Source of the DNA: CBDHCC01 sp965219235
GTDB taxonomy: Bacteria; Pseudomonadota; Alphaproteobacteria; Sphingomonadales; Sphingomonadaceae
DNA length: 64,000 nt
Direction: 5' to 3'
Assembly: GCA_965219235.1 (NCBI GenBank)
Contig: OZ244721.1
Location: 2,108,001-2,172,000, forward strand
Shown here: positions 42,460 to 50,225 of the stretch, one piece after another
Position numbering within the stretch: the first letter of the stretch is position 1
How the letters are laid out: every line of letters starts with the position of its first letter
Notes under the pieces: generated by a model
Databases searched by the model: none
Seen by the model: the letters and a program-made list of their open reading frames with translations, nothing else
Told to the model about the DNA's origin: nothing
Position numbers and translations under genes: made by a program

Positions 42460-43162
42460 ATTCGAATGGTGGACCTTCGACGACGCGGCCACGATGGCCG
42501 GACAGGTCGCCGAGGACGTGTCCTTCATCATCGCGCGCGCGGTGGAGGCGAACGGCAAGGCGGAGCTGTGCATCCCCGGCGGCTCGACCCCCGCGCCGAT
42601 CCTGACGGCGCTGGCGGCCAACGGCGAGATCGACTGGCACAAGGTGTCGATCACGCCGACCGACGAGCGGCTGGTGCGCGGCGACGATCCGCTCTCCAAC
42701 CACCGCTCGATCGCGTCGGCGCTGGCGGCGAAGGGCGCCACGGTGAACCCGCTGTTCGACCAGTCGCACGACTGGACCGCGCTGGAGGCCGGGCGGTCGG
42801 CCGACGCGCGCCTGGCGCAGCTGTCCTGGCCGATCGACCTCACCTGGCTGGGCATGGGCGAGGACGGGCACACGGCGTCGATCTTCCCCTCCGTCATGAA
42901 CGCCGCGCTCGACGTGCCGCGCGGCCGGCGCGCGGTGGGCGTGGAGCCCGACCCGCTGCCGGAGACCGCGCCCGTCGCGCGCGTGACGCTGACCAGGCCG
43001 GCGCTGCTCGACGCCCACACGCTGATCGTGGTGATCACCGGGGACGCCAAGAAGGCGGTGCTGGAGCGCGCGATCGCCGACGGCCCGTCCTCCACGCTGC
43101 CCATCGGCCGCGTGCTGGCCGACGCGGAGGTGCCGGTGGACATCTACTGGGCTGCGGGGTGA
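42452..43162 (+). CDS. pgl: 6-phosphogluconolactonase
   Basis: A 236-residue lactonase of the DevB/SOL type that hydrolyses 6-phosphogluconolactone. CIPGGSTPAPILTAL binds phosphate. KVSITPTDERLVRGDDPLSNHR and LTWLGMGEDGHTASIFP carry the conserved acidic residues and His. Overlap with zwf indicates coupled translation. In related alphaproteobacteria edd follows pgl, but here the next gene is glpD. Confidence 0.95.
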   Translation: MTEFEWWTFDDAATMAGQVAEDVSFIIARAVEANGKAELCIPGGSTPAPILTALAANGEIDWHKVSITPTDERLVRGDDPLSNHRSIASALAAKGATVNPLFDQSHDWTALEAGRSADARLAQLSWPIDLTWLGMGEDGHTASIFPSVMNAALDVPRGRRAVGVEPDPLPETAPVARVTLTRPALLDAHTLIVVITGDAKKAVLERAIADGPSSTLPIGRVLADAEVPVDIYWAAG

Positions 43163-43173
43163 GGGCCGGGCAC

Positions 43174-43295
43174 CTCCCCTCCCTTCCAGGGAGGGGATCG
43201 AGGGGTGGGTGGCGATGGCGAAGCCGAACCCCTCGGCGCGGCGAGGCTCGCCGCGCCCGCACCCACCCCCAGCCCCTCCCTTGCAGGGAGGGGAG
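43174..43295. repeat. Family A inverted-repeat element, copy 5
   Basis: CTCCCCTCCCTTCCAGGGAG at the left end and CCCTCCCTTGCAGGGAGGGG plus AG at the right. GGTGGGTGGCGATGGCGAAG and CCGCACCCACCCCCAGCCC lie inside. Its right end supplies the Shine-Dalgarno of glpD. Confidence 0.88.
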
Positions 43296-43304
43296 CGCCT
43301 GGTG
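43286..43304 (+). promoter_or_regulatory. Ribosome binding site donated by a family A repeat
   Basis: GGGAGGGGAG (43286-43295), the terminal bases of the repeat element, lies six bases before the GTG at 43302 that starts glpD. There is no other purine-rich stretch before the start. Sequence and spacing are the same as for the CoA-transferase at 37388. Confidence 0.75.
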
Positions 43305-44753
43305 AAGACCCACGACCTCCTCGTCGTGGGCGCCGGCATCAACGGCGCGGGGATCGCGCGCGACGCCGCCGGGCGCGGGCTGTCGGTGGCGCTGATCGAC
43401 GCGGGCGACATCGGCGGGGCGACCTCGTCCGCCTCGACCAAGCTGATCCACGGCGGCCTGCGCTACCTCGAGCACTACGAGTTCCGCCTGGTCGCCGAGG
43501 CGCTGGCCGAGCGCGAGGTGCTGTGGCGGATCGCGCCGCACCTGGCGCGCCCGATGCGCTTCGTCGTGCCGCTCGCCCACGGTTCGCGGCCCGCCTGGAT
43601 GATCCGCCTGGGCCTCACCCTCTACGACCGGCTCGCCGCGCGCGGACGGCTGCCCGGCCACCGCGCGGTCGACCTGACCCGCGACCCGGCGGGCGGGCCG
43701 CTGAAGGCGGGTCTGCGCCGCGCCTTCGAATACAGCGACCTGTGGGTGGACGACGCGCGGCTGGTGGTGCTCAACGCCCGCGACGCCGCCGACCGGGGCG
43801 CCACCGTGCTCACCCGCACGGACCTCGTCGAGGCGCGGCGCGAGGGCGGGCTGTGGCACGCCGTGCTGGAGGGCGATGGCGGGCGCCGGACGCTGACCGC
43901 CCGGGCGCTGGTCAACGCCACCGGCGCGCGCGTCGCCGCGCTCTACGACCGGCTCGGACTGACAAGCCCGCGCCCGATCCGGCTGGTGCGCGGCAGCCAC
44001 ATCGCGGTCGAGCCGCTGTTCGACCACGACCGCGCCTACCTGTTCCAGAACCCTGACGGCCGCGTGATCTTCGCGATCCCGTGGGAGGGGCTGACGGTCA
44101 TCGGCACCACCGACGCCGAACAGGCGCTGGACGAGCCGGTCGAGGCGAACGCGGCGGAGGTCGCCTACCTCTGCGAGGCCGCGTCGGCCTGGTTCCGCCG
44201 GCCGATCGCGCCCGCCGACGTGGTCCACCGCTGGGCCGGCCTGCGCGCGCTCGCCGCCGAGCCGGGCGGCCGCGCGCAGGAGGCGAGCCGCGGCTACAAG
44301 CTGGAGCTGGACGCGCATGGCGCGCCGCTGCTGTCGGTGTTCGGCGGCAAGCTCACGACCTACCGCACGCTGTCGGAACGCGCCCTGGCGAAGCTGGCGC
44401 CCCACCTGCCGCCCATGGGCGCGGAGTGGACCGCCGACGCGCCCCTTCCGGGCGGCGACTTCGACGGCGAGGTGGGGACGCTGGCGGCCGCCTTGCGCGG
44501 CGATCACCCCTGGCTCGACGCGCACACCGCGCTGCGCGTGGCCCGCGCCTACGGCACCCGGGCGCGGTGCTGGCTGGCCGACGAGCCGGGCCGCGACTTC
44601 GGTGGCGGCCTAAGCGCGGCGGAGGTGCGCTGGCTCATGGAGCGGGAATGGGCGCGGACCGCCGACGACGTGCTGTGGCGGCGCACCAAGCTGGGCCTGC
44701 GGCTGACCGACGCCGAGGTGGAGAGGTTGAAGGCGTGGATGGCCGCACACTAG
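43302..44753 (+). CDS. glpD: FAD-dependent glycerol-3-phosphate dehydrogenase
   Basis: A 483-residue membrane-associated flavoenzyme oxidising glycerol-3-phosphate to dihydroxyacetone phosphate. The FAD-binding fold starts DLLVVGAGINGAGIARDAAGRGLSV. SSASTKLIHGGLRYLEHYEF and FGGKLTTYRTLSE are family signatures. PWEGLTVIGTTDAEQ lies in the substrate domain. The end MAAH-stop is the left boundary of a 46-base duplication. The start is GTG; glpK and glpF are not adjacent. Confidence 0.95.
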   Translation: MKTHDLLVVGAGINGAGIARDAAGRGLSVALIDAGDIGGATSSASTKLIHGGLRYLEHYEFRLVAEALAEREVLWRIAPHLARPMRFVVPLAHGSRPAWMIRLGLTLYDRLAARGRLPGHRAVDLTRDPAGGPLKAGLRRAFEYSDLWVDDARLVVLNARDAADRGATVLTRTDLVEARREGGLWHAVLEGDGGRRTLTARALVNATGARVAALYDRLGLTSPRPIRLVRGSHIAVEPLFDHDRAYLFQNPDGRVIFAIPWEGLTVIGTTDAEQALDEPVEANAAEVAYLCEAASAWFRRPIAPADVVHRWAGLRALAAEPGGRAQEASRGYKLELDAHGAPLLSVFGGKLTTYRTLSERALAKLAPHLPPMGAEWTADAPLPGGDFDGEVGTLAAALRGDHPWLDAHTALRVARAYGTRARCWLADEPGRDFGGGLSAAEVRWLMEREWARTADDVLWRRTKLGLRLTDAEVERLKAWMAAH

Positions 44754-44837
44754 TCCTCTCCCGCTTGCGGGAGAGGGCTGGGTGAGGGTCTCACACTAGT
44801 CCTCTCCCGCTTGCGGGAGAGGGCTGGGTGAGGGTCT
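44746..44837. repeat. Perfect 46-bp tandem duplication across the glpD stop
   Basis: The 46-base unit starting CACACTAGTCCTCTCCCGCT at 44746 is repeated exactly at 44792. Each unit contains the hairpin CCTCTCCCGCTTGCGGGAGAGG, so two hairpins follow glpD. The first unit includes the glpD stop codon. Identity is complete, which indicates a recent event. Confidence 0.95.
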
Positions 44838-44947
44838 TCTTGCTTCTTTTTGGTCCAGAAAGGAAGACCCTCACCTTCCGGCGCTTCGCGCCTCCCTCCT
44901 CTCCCGCAGGCGGGAGAGGGCTTTGGAGCAGGATGGCAATTTGCCCC
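44838..44947. repeat. Hairpin cluster between glpD and the exporter permease
   Basis: GGTGAGGGTCTTC (ending at 44839, inside the duplicated unit plus two bases) pairs with GAAGACCCTCACC starting near 44862. CCTCTCCCGCAGGCGGGAGAGGG follows near 44900. The genes on both sides converge here, so these hairpins are likely transcription stops. Confidence 0.6.
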
Positions 44948-46159
44948 TCACTCGTGCCGCAGCGCGTCGATCGGGTTCAGCGCGGCGGCGCGGCGCGCCG
45001 GGAAATAGCCGAAGACGACGCCGATCAGCCCGGAGAACAGGAACGCGCCCAGGTTGAGCTTCCAATTGAAGATGAACGGCACGCCCAGCGCCGGGGCGAG
45101 CGCCAGGCCGCCCAGCAGCGCGATCGCCAGGCCGATGATGCCGCCCAGGCACGACAGCACGACCGCCTCCACCAGGAACTGCAGCAGCACCTCGCCCGCG
45201 ACCGCGCCGATGGCGAGCCGGATGCCGATCTCGCGCGTGCGCTCGATCACCGACACCAGCATGATGTTCATGATGCCGATCCCGCCGACCAGCAGGCTGA
45301 CCCCGCCGACCGCGCCCATGAAGCCGGTCAGGATGCCGGTGATGTTGCCCAGCGACTGCGAGAACTGCTCCGTGCCGAAGATGCGGAAGTCCTTTTCGCC
45401 GGTCGGGCCGAAGCCGCGCCGTTCGCGCATCAGCGCGACGACCGCGTTCTCCACCGGCTCGGTCTCGTAGCGGCTGTCGACGCCGACCAGGATCAGGCCG
45501 ATGTCGCGCGAGCCGGTCAGCCGCCGCTGCACCGCCTTGATCGGCATGACGATCGAATCGTCCGGATCGCTGCCGACGTTCGCGCCGCCGCCGCGCTTGG
45601 CCATGACCGCGGCGACCGTGCAGCTGACGTCGCCCAGACGGATGCGCGTGCCCACCGCGTCCTCCGGCCCGTAGAGGTTCTGCTTGACCGTCTGGCCCAG
45701 CAGGCAGACCGCGCGGCCGGCCTGTTCGTCGGCCGCCGAGAAGACCCGGCCCTCGGCCGGTTTCCAGTTCTGGATGCGGAAATAGTCGGTCGTGGTCCCG
45801 GTGATGGTGGTGGTCCAGTTGCGCCCCTCGCGCACCGCGGTCCGCCCCGCGCTCTCCTGCGGGGCGGCGGCGGTGACGCCCGCGATCTGGCTGCCGAGCG
45901 CGGCGATGTCGGCCATGTCGAAGGGCGGCGGGTTGAGGCTGCCCGCCCCGCGCCCCACGCCCTGGCTGGGCACGACGTAGATCAGGTTCGATCCCAGCCC
46001 CGCGACCTCGTCCTGCACCGCCTGGGTGGCGCCGTTGCCCAGCGTCACCATCATCACCACCGCCGCCACGCCGATCACGATGCCGAGCACGGTGAGGACC
46101 GAGCGCAGCAGGTGGCGGCGGATCTCGTTCAAGGCGAGAAGGACGGTGGTGCCGAGCAT
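44948..46159 (-). CDS. MacB-type ABC transporter permease
   Basis: A 403-residue inner-membrane permease. The N-terminal helix (LLRSVLTVLGIVIGVAAVVMMVTLGNGA) is followed by a large MacB_PCD periplasmic domain (about 45-255) and three C-terminal helices of the FtsX domain (GVSLLVGGIGIMNIMLVSVIERTREIGIRLAIGAV is the coupling segment). It lacks the fused ATPase of E. coli MacB, which here is a separate gene. It probably exports peptides, lipids or small molecules with the adaptor and outer-membrane factor encoded upstream. Confidence 0.9.
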   Translation of the reverse strand: MLGTTVLLALNEIRRHLLRSVLTVLGIVIGVAAVVMMVTLGNGATQAVQDEVAGLGSNLIYVVPSQGVGRGAGSLNPPPFDMADIAALGSQIAGVTAAAPQESAGRTAVREGRNWTTTITGTTTDYFRIQNWKPAEGRVFSAADEQAGRAVCLLGQTVKQNLYGPEDAVGTRIRLGDVSCTVAAVMAKRGGGANVGSDPDDSIVMPIKAVQRRLTGSRDIGLILVGVDSRYETEPVENAVVALMRERRGFGPTGEKDFRIFGTEQFSQSLGNITGILTGFMGAVGGVSLLVGGIGIMNIMLVSVIERTREIGIRLAIGAVAGEVLLQFLVEAVVLSCLGGIIGLAIALLGGLALAPALGVPFIFNWKLNLGAFLFSGLIGVVFGYFPARRAAALNPIDALRHE

Positions 46160-46209
46160 CTAGGCGGTCCGCCCCGCTTCGGGAAACGGTGTGCCGGGCA
46201 GGCCACGTC

Positions 46210-46387
46210 CTCCCCTCCCTGAAAGGGAGGGGGCGGGGGTGGGTCGCGGCGCGCGAGGCTCGATGCCTCGCGGGTCGCCCGTCCGGCGCTCAGGATCTCC
46301 GGCTCGCTGCGCTCGCGCCCACCCGCGCGTCCGAAGGGCTCGCTGCGCTCGCGCCCACCCCCAGCCCCTCCCTTGCAGGGAGGGGAG
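46210..46387. repeat. Family A element, copy 6, inside the exporter operon
   Basis: This is the longest copy (178 bp). CTCCCCTCCCTGAAAGGGAG begins it and CCCTCCCTTGCAGGGAGGGG plus AG ends it. A stretch GGCTCGCTGCGCTCGCGCCC followed by ACCC occurs twice (about 46301 and 46338), so the copy has an internal direct duplication. It separates the ATPase and permease genes, which otherwise would be adjacent in one operon. Confidence 0.88.
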
Positions 46388-46410
46388 TGTCCGGGGATGA
46401 CAGCGCACCC

Positions 46411-47136
46411 TCACGCCGCCACCTCCTCCCGCTCCGGCTCGACCAGCCCGTCGCGGAAGTTGATGATGCGTCCGGCGAACGCCGCCATGTCGGCTTCGTG
46501 CGTCACCATCACCACGGTGATGCCCAGCCGCCGGTTGAGGTCGGTGAGCAATTCCATGATCTCCACCGAGCGTTCGGAATCGAGATTGCCGGTCGGCTCG
46601 TCGGCGAGCAGCAGTTCGGGTTCGGTGACGATCGCGCGGGCGATGGCGACGCGTTGCTGCTGGCCGCCGGACAACTCGGCCGGCGTGTGCCCGGCCCAGG
46701 GCATCAGGCCCACGAGCTCCATCGCCTTGGTCGCCGCCTCCCGCCGCTTGGGGCGCGGCAGGCCGCGATAGAGGAGCGGCAGCTCGACATTCTGGATGGC
46801 GGGCGTGCGGGCGAGCAGGTTGAAGCCCTGGAACACGAAGCCGAGATAGCGGCGGCGGAGCAGCGCGCGCTGCTGACGGTCCAGCCGCTCCACGGCCACG
46901 CCCTTGAAGCGGTAGGAGCCGCCGGTGGGCACGTCGAGGCAGCCCAGGATGTTCATGGTGGTCGACTTGCCCGACCCGGACGCGCCCATCACCGCCACGA
47001 ACTCGCCGGCGCGGATGTCGAGGTCGACGCCCTTGAGCGCCTGGAACGCGTTCTCGCCCTGGCCGAACACCTTGGTGATGCCGCGCATCGCCACCAGCGG
47101 GTCGGCGGCGGAGGCGGCGGCGGCCGGCTCAGCCAC
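46411..47136 (-). CDS. ABC transporter ATP-binding protein (MacB/LolD type)
   Basis: A 241-residue ATPase. Walker A is GASGSGKSTTMN, the signature is LSGGQQQRVAIARAI, and Walker B with its switch is LLLADEPTGNLDSERS. The VFQGFNLLARTPAIQNVELPL segment is typical of the MacB/LolD class. The N-terminus overlaps the adaptor gene by eight bases. It powers the permease encoded downstream. Confidence 0.94.
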   Translation of the reverse strand: MAEPAAAASAADPLVAMRGITKVFGQGENAFQALKGVDLDIRAGEFVAVMGASGSGKSTTMNILGCLDVPTGGSYRFKGVAVERLDRQQRALLRRRYLGFVFQGFNLLARTPAIQNVELPLLYRGLPRPKRREAATKAMELVGLMPWAGHTPAELSGGQQQRVAIARAIVTEPELLLADEPTGNLDSERSVEIMELLTDLNRRLGITVVMVTHEADMAAFAGRIINFRDGLVEPEREEVAA

Positions 47137-48469
47137 CGCCGGCGCCCGCGGTCGCGTTGTCCGGCGTCTGGCCGACCGCCAGCTGCCCGACGATCACCCG
47201 CTGGCCGGGCTTCAGCCCGCCGGTGACGACGGTGCGCGTCCCGTCGCTGACGCCCACCCGGACGCGCACCGCCTTCGGCTCGCCGTCCGGACCCTTCACA
47301 TAGACGTTGCCGGACGCGCCCCGGCCGATCCCGACCTCCTGCTCGGTGGGCGGAGGGCCGCCGAACAGGCCGCCCTCCTCCTTGGTCTCCGGCTGCCAGC
47401 GGAGCGCCTCGTTGGCGACCAGCGTCTGGGCCTTCACCGTCTCGGTCACGATCTCGGCCGTCGCGGTCATGCCGGGACGCAGCAGCAGCCGGTCGTTCCG
47501 CACCGACAGGACGGCGGTGTAGCTGACCACCTTGCTGGTCGCGCCGGTCGCCGGGGTGCCCGATCCCTCGGACCCCACGTCCACCCGCTCGACGCGCGCC
47601 GGGAAGCGGCGGCCCGGATAGGCGTCGACGGCGAAGGTCGCGGCCTGGCCCGCCCCCACCAGCCCGACATCGGCCTCGTCCACCTGCACCTCCAGCTTCA
47701 TCGCCCCCAGGTCCTCGGCGATGGTGAACAGCACCGGGGCGGTGAAGGAGGCGGCGACCGTCTGGCCGGGGTCGATCTGGCGCGACAGCACGACGCCGGT
47801 GACCGGCGAGTAGATCGTCGCCTTGCCCAGGTTGATCTGCGCCGAGGACAGCTGCGCCTGCGCCTGCACCACGCCCGCCTCCGCCTGGCGCACGGCGGCG
47901 ACCGTGCGCGCCCGGTCGGCGCGCGCGTTGTCGAGCTCGGTGAGCGAGGGCACCTTGCCGCCCGACAGCTTGTAGACGGTCTCCAGCCGCGCGAGCGAGG
48001 AGGCCGACGCCTGCGCCGTCGCCTTCGCCTGGTCGACCTGCGCGCGCGCGAGGTTGAGGGCGGCGCGGTTCTGGGTGATCGTGTCGGTCAGCCGCGAGGT
48101 GTCGAGCCGCGCGAGCGGCTGGCCCTTCTGCACCCGGTCGTTGTTGTCGGCGAACACGGCGGTCACGATCCCCGACTGTTCGGACCCCACCTGCACCTCG
48201 TTGGTGGGTTTCAGCGTGCCGGTCGCCGACACGGTGACCGTCAGGTCGCCGCGCACCGCCGGCTTGGTCAGATACTCGCCCGTCGGCGCGGGCTGGACGC
48301 AGGAGCGCGCCAGGAGTGCCAGCAGCACCACGCCGAGCGCCACCAGCCCCCACTTGATCCACCGCCGCCGGCGCGAGGGCGCGGGGGCGTCGAGGAACGC
48401 GTCCAGGTCCACGTCCGCATCGCCGGCGGGAGCGGCGGCGGCGGCGCGGCGGCGGAAGGGCGATCTCAT
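47129..48469 (-). CDS. MacA-like periplasmic adaptor (membrane fusion) protein
   Basis: A 446-residue adaptor. A cytoplasmic start of about 50 residues precedes one membrane helix (WIKWGLVALGVVLLALLARS). The lipoyl/hairpin/beta-barrel body contains VSATGTLKPTNEVQVGSEQS, a coiled-coil hairpin (about 125-210, rich in LARAQVDQAKATA-type sequence) and GVVLSRQIDPGQTVAASF. It links the MacB permease to the outer-membrane factor. ATGA overlap with the upstream OMF gene shows coupled translation. The C-terminal ~40 residues are Gly/Ala-rich. Confidence 0.92.
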   Translation of the reverse strand: MRSPFRRRAAAAAPAGDADVDLDAFLDAPAPSRRRRWIKWGLVALGVVLLALLARSCVQPAPTGEYLTKPAVRGDLTVTVSATGTLKPTNEVQVGSEQSGIVTAVFADNNDRVQKGQPLARLDTSRLTDTITQNRAALNLARAQVDQAKATAQASASSLARLETVYKLSGGKVPSLTELDNARADRARTVAAVRQAEAGVVQAQAQLSSAQINLGKATIYSPVTGVVLSRQIDPGQTVAASFTAPVLFTIAEDLGAMKLEVQVDEADVGLVGAGQAATFAVDAYPGRRFPARVERVDVGSEGSGTPATGATSKVVSYTAVLSVRNDRLLLRPGMTATAEIVTETVKAQTLVANEALRWQPETKEEGGLFGGPPPTEQEVGIGRGASGNVYVKGPDGEPKAVRVRVGVSDGTRTVVTGGLKPGQRVIVGQLAVGQTPDNATAGAGGG

Positions 48470-50034
48470 GGCGTGGGCGTCTCCGTCGCGGGCGTGGTGT
48501 CGGGGCCGAGGCCGTCGGTCGGGGAGGCGGCGAAATCGCCGGTGCCATCGGTCGGGGCGGCGGCGAAATCGCCGGTGCCGTCGGTCGGGGCGGCGGCGAA
48601 ATCGCCGCCCAGCGCGTTGAACAGCCGCACCGCCGCCAGCGCCCGGTCGCCGCGCGCCAGCGCCAGCCCGTCGCGCGCGGCCAGCAGCTGGTCCTCGACC
48701 GTCAACAGCGTGGTGAAGTCGGTCAGCCCGGCCTGGTAGTTGGAGCGCGCGTAGATCGCGGTCGCGGTGGCCGCGTCCACCGCCTCGCGCTGGGCGGCCA
48801 TGCGATCGGCGGCGGAGCGCAGCGCGCGCAACGCGTTCTCCACGTCCTCCAGCGCGACCAGCACCGTGCGCCGGTAGTCGGCGAAGGCGCCGCGCGTCGC
48901 CGCCTCCTGCGCGCGCACCTGCGCGCGCAGCCGGCCGCCGTCGAACAGCGTCTGGCTCAGCCCGCCGAACAGGCCGTAGGTGATCTGGTCGAGAAAACCG
49001 CCGAAGCCGGTCGCCACCGACCCCAGATTGCCGGTGATCCGGAGCGCGGGATAGAGCTGCGCCCGGGCGACGCCGATGCGCGCGCTGGCGGCCGCCAGCC
49101 GGCGCTCCGCCGACACCACGTCGGGCCGCTGGCGCAGCGTGTCGGCGGGCACGCCGACCGCGATCGCGTCGGGCGGCTCCGGGATCGGCCGAGCGGGCTC
49201 GAACACCGCCGCCAGTTCGGCGGGCGCGCGGCCGGTCAGCACGCCGAGCCGGTTGGACGCCTGGGCCACCGACGCGATCAGCGGCGGGATGGCGGACCGC
49301 CGCTGGGCGCGCTGGGTGCGCGCCTGCTCCTCGTCAACGGCGGAGACCAGCCCCGCCTTCACCCGCCAGCCGGCGATCTCGAAGTTGTTGTCGGCGTTGG
49401 CCAGCGAATCGCGCGCGATCGCGAGCCGCTCCTGCGCCAGCCGGCCCTGGATGTAGTTGGAGGCGGTCTCGCCCGCGACCGACACCCGCACCGCGTCGGC
49501 GTCGAGGGCGGAGGCGGCGAGGTCGGCGCGCGCCGCCTCGATCCCGCGCCCGATCTCGCCGAACAGGTCGACCGTGTAGCCGGCGTCGCCCGACAGCGAG
49601 AGCTGGTTCTGGCCGCCGGCGGTGATCGTCTGCGTGCCCGCCGGGCCGCCCGGGGTGAAGACCGGCAGGGTGGTCGACGGCGCGCCGGTCACGAAGCCCG
49701 ATCGCCCCGCGCTCGCGCCGGCGGTCAGCGTCGGCAGCCGGCCGGAGCGCGCCTGCACCAGCGCCTCGCGCGCCTGGGCGAGCCGGCTCGCCGCCACCGC
49801 CACGTCGAGGTTGCCGGCCGCCGCCTCCTCCACCAGCCGGGTGAGGGCGGGGTCGTCGAAGCGCGTCCACCACGCCGCCGGGTCGGCCTCGCCCGACGCG
49901 GGCCGCGGCGCGGCGTAGTCGCCGGCGACGGCGAGCCGCGCCGGATCGGGCGCCGCGTAGTCGGGACCGACCGCGCATCCGGCCAGCGCCAGCGCGAGCG
50001 CGCCGGGGGCGGTCAGGCGGCGCGGTCCGGTCAC
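48466..50034 (-). CDS. NodT-family outer-membrane efflux lipoprotein
   Basis: A 522-residue TolC-like channel. The lipoprotein signal MTGPRRLTAPGALALALAGC puts the lipidated Cys at position 20. Two OEP repeats follow (about 65-260 and 275-475), with GRLPTLTAGASAGRSGF and ALRITGNLGSVATGFGGFL strands. The last ~45 residues are an unusual tail of three 11-residue units, DFAAAPTDGTG-like. It is first in the operon OMF-adaptor-ATPase-permease. Substrate unknown. Confidence 0.92.
   Translation of the reverse strand: MTGPRRLTAPGALALALAGCAVGPDYAAPDPARLAVAGDYAAPRPASGEADPAAWWTRFDDPALTRLVEEAAAGNLDVAVAASRLAQAREALVQARSGRLPTLTAGASAGRSGFVTGAPSTTLPVFTPGGPAGTQTITAGGQNQLSLSGDAGYTVDLFGEIGRGIEAARADLAASALDADAVRVSVAGETASNYIQGRLAQERLAIARDSLANADNNFEIAGWRVKAGLVSAVDEEQARTQRAQRRSAIPPLIASVAQASNRLGVLTGRAPAELAAVFEPARPIPEPPDAIAVGVPADTLRQRPDVVSAERRLAAASARIGVARAQLYPALRITGNLGSVATGFGGFLDQITYGLFGGLSQTLFDGGRLRAQVRAQEAATRGAFADYRRTVLVALEDVENALRALRSAADRMAAQREAVDAATATAIYARSNYQAGLTDFTTLLTVEDQLLAARDGLALARGDRALAAVRLFNALGGDFAAAPTDGTGDFAAAPTDGTGDFAASPTDGLGPDTTPATETPTP
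48517..48609. repeat. 33-bp in-frame tandem repeat in the OMF tail
   Basis: GGTCGGGG-led units start at 48517, 48550 and 48583, each with a period of 33 bases; the third is slightly short. On the coding (minus) strand they encode DFAAAPTDGTG, DFAAAPTDGTG and DFAASPTDGLG. Units two and three are almost identical. Confidence 0.88.
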
Positions 50035-50225
50035 TTCGTCCGTGTCTCCCCTGAGCCCGCGGCTAGCGGGCGGGGCGACACTAGCCAGGTCGATGCGGCA
50101 ATCACAAGAGCCGGTGTGCTATTTCGATAGGACACACGAAAAATATCGCCTGGTTCGTTCCGTTTCCTGGGATAGGGCGACTTGACCTCGGCGCATCCGG
50201 CGCGTCAGGGCCGGCGGTCCCCCTC
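50035..50225. promoter_or_regulatory. Divergent intergenic region, exporter operon and kinase gene
   Basis: A 190-base gap between divergently transcribed operons. It contains an AT-rich patch (TCACAAGAGC...TATTTCGATAGGACACACG..AAAAATATCG, about 50100-50150), the most AT-rich stretch nearby and so the likely promoter zone. I cannot define -35/-10 boxes with confidence. Confidence 0.4.
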
